NCBI GenBank assembly: GCA_002084535.1
Contig: NBLI01000009.1
Span: forward strand, 1-17,583
Origin: Candidatus Zhuqueibacterota bacterium 4572_119
Lineage (GTDB): Bacteria > Zhuqueibacterota > Zhuqueibacteria > Thermofontimicrobiales > Thermofontimicrobiaceae
Direction of reading: 5' to 3'
Length of the DNA stretch: 17,583 nucleotides
Part shown: in pieces, positions 15,694 through 17,583 of the stretch
Layout: every line of letters starts with the position of its first letter
How positions within the stretch are numbered: position 1 is the stretch's first letter
Position numbers and translations under genes: made by a program
The notes under the pieces: model-generated
Databases searched by the model: none
The model's input: only the letters and a program-made list of their open reading frames with translations
Told to the model about the DNA's origin: nothing

Positions 15694-15810
15694 TTATTCG
15701 CGAACCCCATGGATTTGTGCTAATGGTATTCTACATTCAGGAATCGCTTTGACGAACAGAAAGAATTTTTCCGGTCAGGTCGAATTGCGCGTGATAGTTT
15801 GTCTAACCAT
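15694..15810 (-). other. Short open stretch in the leader, coding-like but interrupted by one TGA
   Basis: On the minus strand, ATG 15810 with AAGGA eight bases upstream opens an 11-codon frame (MVRQTITRNST) ending in TGA at 15777-15775. The same frame then continues for 26 codons (PEKFFLFVKAIPECRIPLAQ and on) to TAA at 15694, and it also stays open upstream of the ATG. The composition looks like protein-coding or repeat-derived sequence. It may be a small leader peptide, a decayed gene, or a dispersed short repeat. Function unknown. Confidence 0.25.
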
Positions 15811-15853
15811 AAATTCGTTCCTTGATCCTTTAACAGCCTTTTTGGTAATAAAT

Positions 15854-15882
15854 ATGATAATAAAAATATTTTACTTTGTCAA
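15854..15882 (-). promoter_or_regulatory. Sigma70-like promoter of the redox cluster
   Basis: On the minus strand TTGACA (15882-15877) is followed after 17 bases by TATCAT (15859-15854), one base from consensus. Transcription would start near 15847 and run into the 184-aa gene at 15609, giving a leader of about 240 nt. The rest of the gap from 15883 to 16103 shows no gene and no convincing signal. Confidence 0.7.
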
Positions 15883-16103
15883 GTAGAAAATGCAGCGCTT
15901 TGATGAAGCATTTATTAATATACTGAATTAATCAAGAATTCTTGCCACAAAAACTCAAGGACCTGAAGAAACAAGAAAAGCAATGTTAATTTAATTTTCC
16001 AGATATCCATTGATCCACAGTTCCAGTACTCGTGAATTTATATGTGTGCACTTTAGCTCATCCGGCTGAGACAATTCTAATAATTCTCATTTAAATAGTA
16101 TTT

Positions 16104-16829
16104 CTATTTCCCTTTACCGCAACACTTTTTATATTTTTTTCCGCTGCCGCAGGGACAGGGATCGTTTCTACCAATACGTGGTTCGCTGCGCCGGAAGGTC
16201 TCAACTTTTTTCATTCCTAACATTGAAGGATCTCCTTCCGAAGCCTCTTCCGGTGTTTTCCCCTGGAATGCCTCCCTTGGTGTCTGCATATATTGAGCGT
16301 TCAGTTCCTGGATTTTATTCTGATCTGAAATGGTATTAATATCTATTTCCTGCTCCTGACACCAGGCTGCAAAATCGGTCATGAGTTTTCCCTGGGGACC
16401 TTCCATGAGCTTTTGCAACTGATTCATATTCACTCCGGGTGGAAGCTTCATGCCTGTCATGGCTTCCAACTGGTCCCCCATTTGAGAAAGGTCAAGTTGA
16501 GACATATCCAGCGGGGGGATTTGTTCAGCTGTTTCTATTGTTTCTTCTTCATCCGCGAATATTTCTTCTTCGGTTTCTTCGTCCTTTTTTGATGGGGCTA
16601 CAACCGAGTGTATTGCGTTCAGAATTGTAGTTAATCTTTCGCCAGGAAGTTCGGCATTTTCCTGGTTTAATTGATCAACGACCCAGGATACCTCTTCACC
16701 ATCTTCCAAAAGTTCTATGATATCTTCGGGTTCAAATTTTTTTATGGAATGTTCTTTGCAAAATTCGGCTAAATCTTTTTTCAATTGATTTAAATCCGGT
16801 TGAAATGCGGGTAAATTGTCGAAATTCAT
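16104..16829 (-). CDS. SEC-C motif protein
   Basis: The last 22 residues of this 241-aa protein (GRNDPCPCGSGKKYKKCC and a short basic tail) form a SEC-C zinc-binding motif with Cys225, Cys227, Cys236 and Cys237, the same module that ends SecA. The rest is acidic and not recognisable: a Glu/Asp-rich stretch lies near residues 79-103, then Met/Gln/Leu-rich segments (MSQLDLSQMGDQLEAMTG, 109-126). It is soluble. SEC-C is also found alone on proteins unrelated to secretion, so a role with SecB or ribosomes is only a possibility. The ATG is eight bases after the lspA stop, with AGGGAT overlapping that stop, so the two are translationally coupled. No clear terminator follows. Confidence 0.8.
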   Translation of the reverse strand: MNFDNLPAFQPDLNQLKKDLAEFCKEHSIKKFEPEDIIELLEDGEEVSWVVDQLNQENAELPGERLTTILNAIHSVVAPSKKDEETEEEIFADEEETIETAEQIPPLDMSQLDLSQMGDQLEAMTGMKLPPGVNMNQLQKLMEGPQGKLMTDFAAWCQEQEIDINTISDQNKIQELNAQYMQTPREAFQGKTPEEASEGDPSMLGMKKVETFRRSEPRIGRNDPCPCGSGKKYKKCCGKGK

Positions 16830-16837
16830 TGAAATCC

Positions 16838-17365
16838 CTATTCCGTGATTAACTCTTCTTGTTTGTTTGGTGATGTAAACAGCATTAAAATTCCCATCAG
16901 AATTGCTCCGCAGGTGATCAAAATATCCGCGACATTAAAAATCGGCCAGCTCCATATGTCAAAATAATGGAGGTGTATAAAATCGATCACATACCCCCGG
17001 AATACGCGCTCGAAAATATTTCCCAGCGCGCCAGATAATATAAGCATGAGTGATACCAGCCATAACACAGAATCATGGCGGACTTTCCAAATAAGAATGA
17101 TCAGGAAGGTTAGCGCCACCATTGATAAACTATAAATAATCCATTTTCGTGTGGTTGGTTCGATGGAACTCAGCATGCTGAACGCGATGGCAGTATTTTC
17201 AGTATATCTCAATTCCAGGTAGTTGCCTACAATACTGACCGGAGGTGCCTGATCCAGGTGTTTTTTTGCCAGCACTTTTGTTGACAGGTCGCAACTGGTG
17301 CAGATAAGAACCAACAGTCCGAGCAGAACAAATTTTATCCTGATTATTTTACTAATATTTTTCAT
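16838..17365 (-). CDS. lspA: Lipoprotein signal peptidase (signal peptidase II)
   Basis: This 175-aa inner-membrane aspartic protease removes signal peptides from lipid-modified prolipoproteins. Four hydrophobic segments are visible (about 9-24, 76-93, 98-112, 143-163). The family blocks are present: DLSTK (26-30), YTENTAIAFS (54-63), GNIFERVFRGYVIDFI (115-130) and FNVADILI (143-150). The catalytic aspartates are Asp128 and Asp147. Glu119 stands where most homologues have Asp (GNxxDR), and the usual NxGaAFS is varied to ENTAIAFS; both changes are mild. The length is normal. It is the first gene of a two-gene unit with the SEC-C protein. The ribosome binding site is weak (GAAAG). Confidence 0.95.
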   Translation of the reverse strand: MKNISKIIRIKFVLLGLLVLICTSCDLSTKVLAKKHLDQAPPVSIVGNYLELRYTENTAIAFSMLSSIEPTTRKWIIYSLSMVALTFLIILIWKVRHDSVLWLVSLMLILSGALGNIFERVFRGYVIDFIHLHYFDIWSWPIFNVADILITCGAILMGILMLFTSPNKQEELITE

Positions 17366-17394
17366 TTTGACTTTCGTGTTATTTTAATCGTGTT

Positions 17395-17412
17395 TTTATT
17401 TGAACAAATAAA
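17395..17412. promoter_or_regulatory. AT-rich palindrome upstream of lspA
   Basis: TTTATTTG and CAAATAAA are perfect inverted 8-bp arms separated by AA, 30-47 bases upstream of the lspA ATG in the region between divergent transcripts. It could be an operator for a dimeric regulator. Chance is possible in such AT-rich DNA. Confidence 0.35.
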
Positions 17413-17507
17413 GTTAATAATTTTTTTTCATAAAATCAAGTATTAGCTTCTTTAGATTCAACGCTTTTTTTGAAATAAGTTTCTTTTTGCTGATGAAAAA
17501 TTTATAC

Positions 17508-17536
17508 TTGACAAACTAATAATTATTATTTATGTT
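17508..17536 (+). promoter_or_regulatory. Sigma70-like promoter reading out of the right edge
   Basis: TTGACA (17508-17513), a 17-base spacer and TATGTT (17531-17536) face right, away from lspA. The gene served lies beyond the window. The rest of 17366-17583 shows no gene. Confidence 0.6.
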
Positions 17537-17583
17537 TCACTACCGGACACTTTTTGAATTATGTAATGGTCGATTGTTTTTTT

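Noticed and set aside
15775..15777. TGA in the leader stretch as a selenocysteine codon
   Set aside because: No hairpin resembling a SECIS element was seen right after it and the reading frame is too short to judge.
16025..16100. Terminator after the SEC-C gene
   Set aside because: Only weak bulged stems (GAGAATT/AATTGTCTC and CTCA/TGAG) and no T-run on the minus strand.

Overview
The window is AT-rich bacterial DNA of genome-like, not plasmid- or phage-like, character. The gene content suggests an anaerobe of the Fibrobacterota-Chlorobiota-Bacteroidota side of the tree or a neighbouring uncultured phylum (Calditrichota/KSB1-like). It combines a periplasmic S46 dipeptidyl-peptidase, an NfnAB transhydrogenase and a NuoEF/HydBC-type iron-sulfur flavoprotein. 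The promoters I can see have an ordinary sigma70 form (TTGACA, 17 nt, TATxxT), which argues against a typical Bacteroidota. The phylum is an inference only.

Layout. Positions 2-2505 read rightward: the C-terminal part of a group II PLP-dependent decarboxylase, a radical SAM protein one base after it, then a D-serine dehydratase/D-threonine aldolase-like gene broken by an internal deletion and a frameshift. Positions 2516-2762 hold an inverted-repeat element containing a perfect 70-bp tandem duplication, followed by a bidirectional terminator. Everything from 2780 to 17365 reads leftward: an S46 peptidase (2780-4945), a terminator (5094-5134), then a large redox cluster in transcription order from 15609 down to 5155, and finally secretion-related genes lspA and a SEC-C protein (17365-16104).

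The redox cluster is the most interesting part. Its order is: an unrecognised 184-aa cysteine-containing protein; a DRTGG protein; a DRTGG-HATPase fusion; an [FeFe]-hydrogenase-like sensor protein with degenerate H-cluster motifs; NuoE (HydC-like); NuoF (HydB-like); a NuoG/formate-dehydrogenase-like iron-sulfur subunit lacking the catalytic SeCys/Cys and His; NfnA; and NfnB. The order resembles known electron-bifurcating hydrogenase loci, but the catalytic hydrogenase subunit is replaced by a molybdopterin-oxidoreductase-like protein without an evident active site. The complex therefore probably transfers electrons between NAD(H), ferredoxin and an unknown partner. NfnAB would link NADH, NADPH and ferredoxin pools, and the upstream proteins look like a redox- or H2-sensing regulatory set. 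A remnant of a GxxExxY gene, framed by imperfect inverted repeats, sits between nfnA and nfnB.

A sigma70-like promoter (15854-15882) fits the start of this cluster and gives a leader of about 240 nt. That leader contains a short open stretch that looks like coding-derived or repeat-derived sequence. No rRNA, tRNA, CRISPR array or intact transposase gene was seen.
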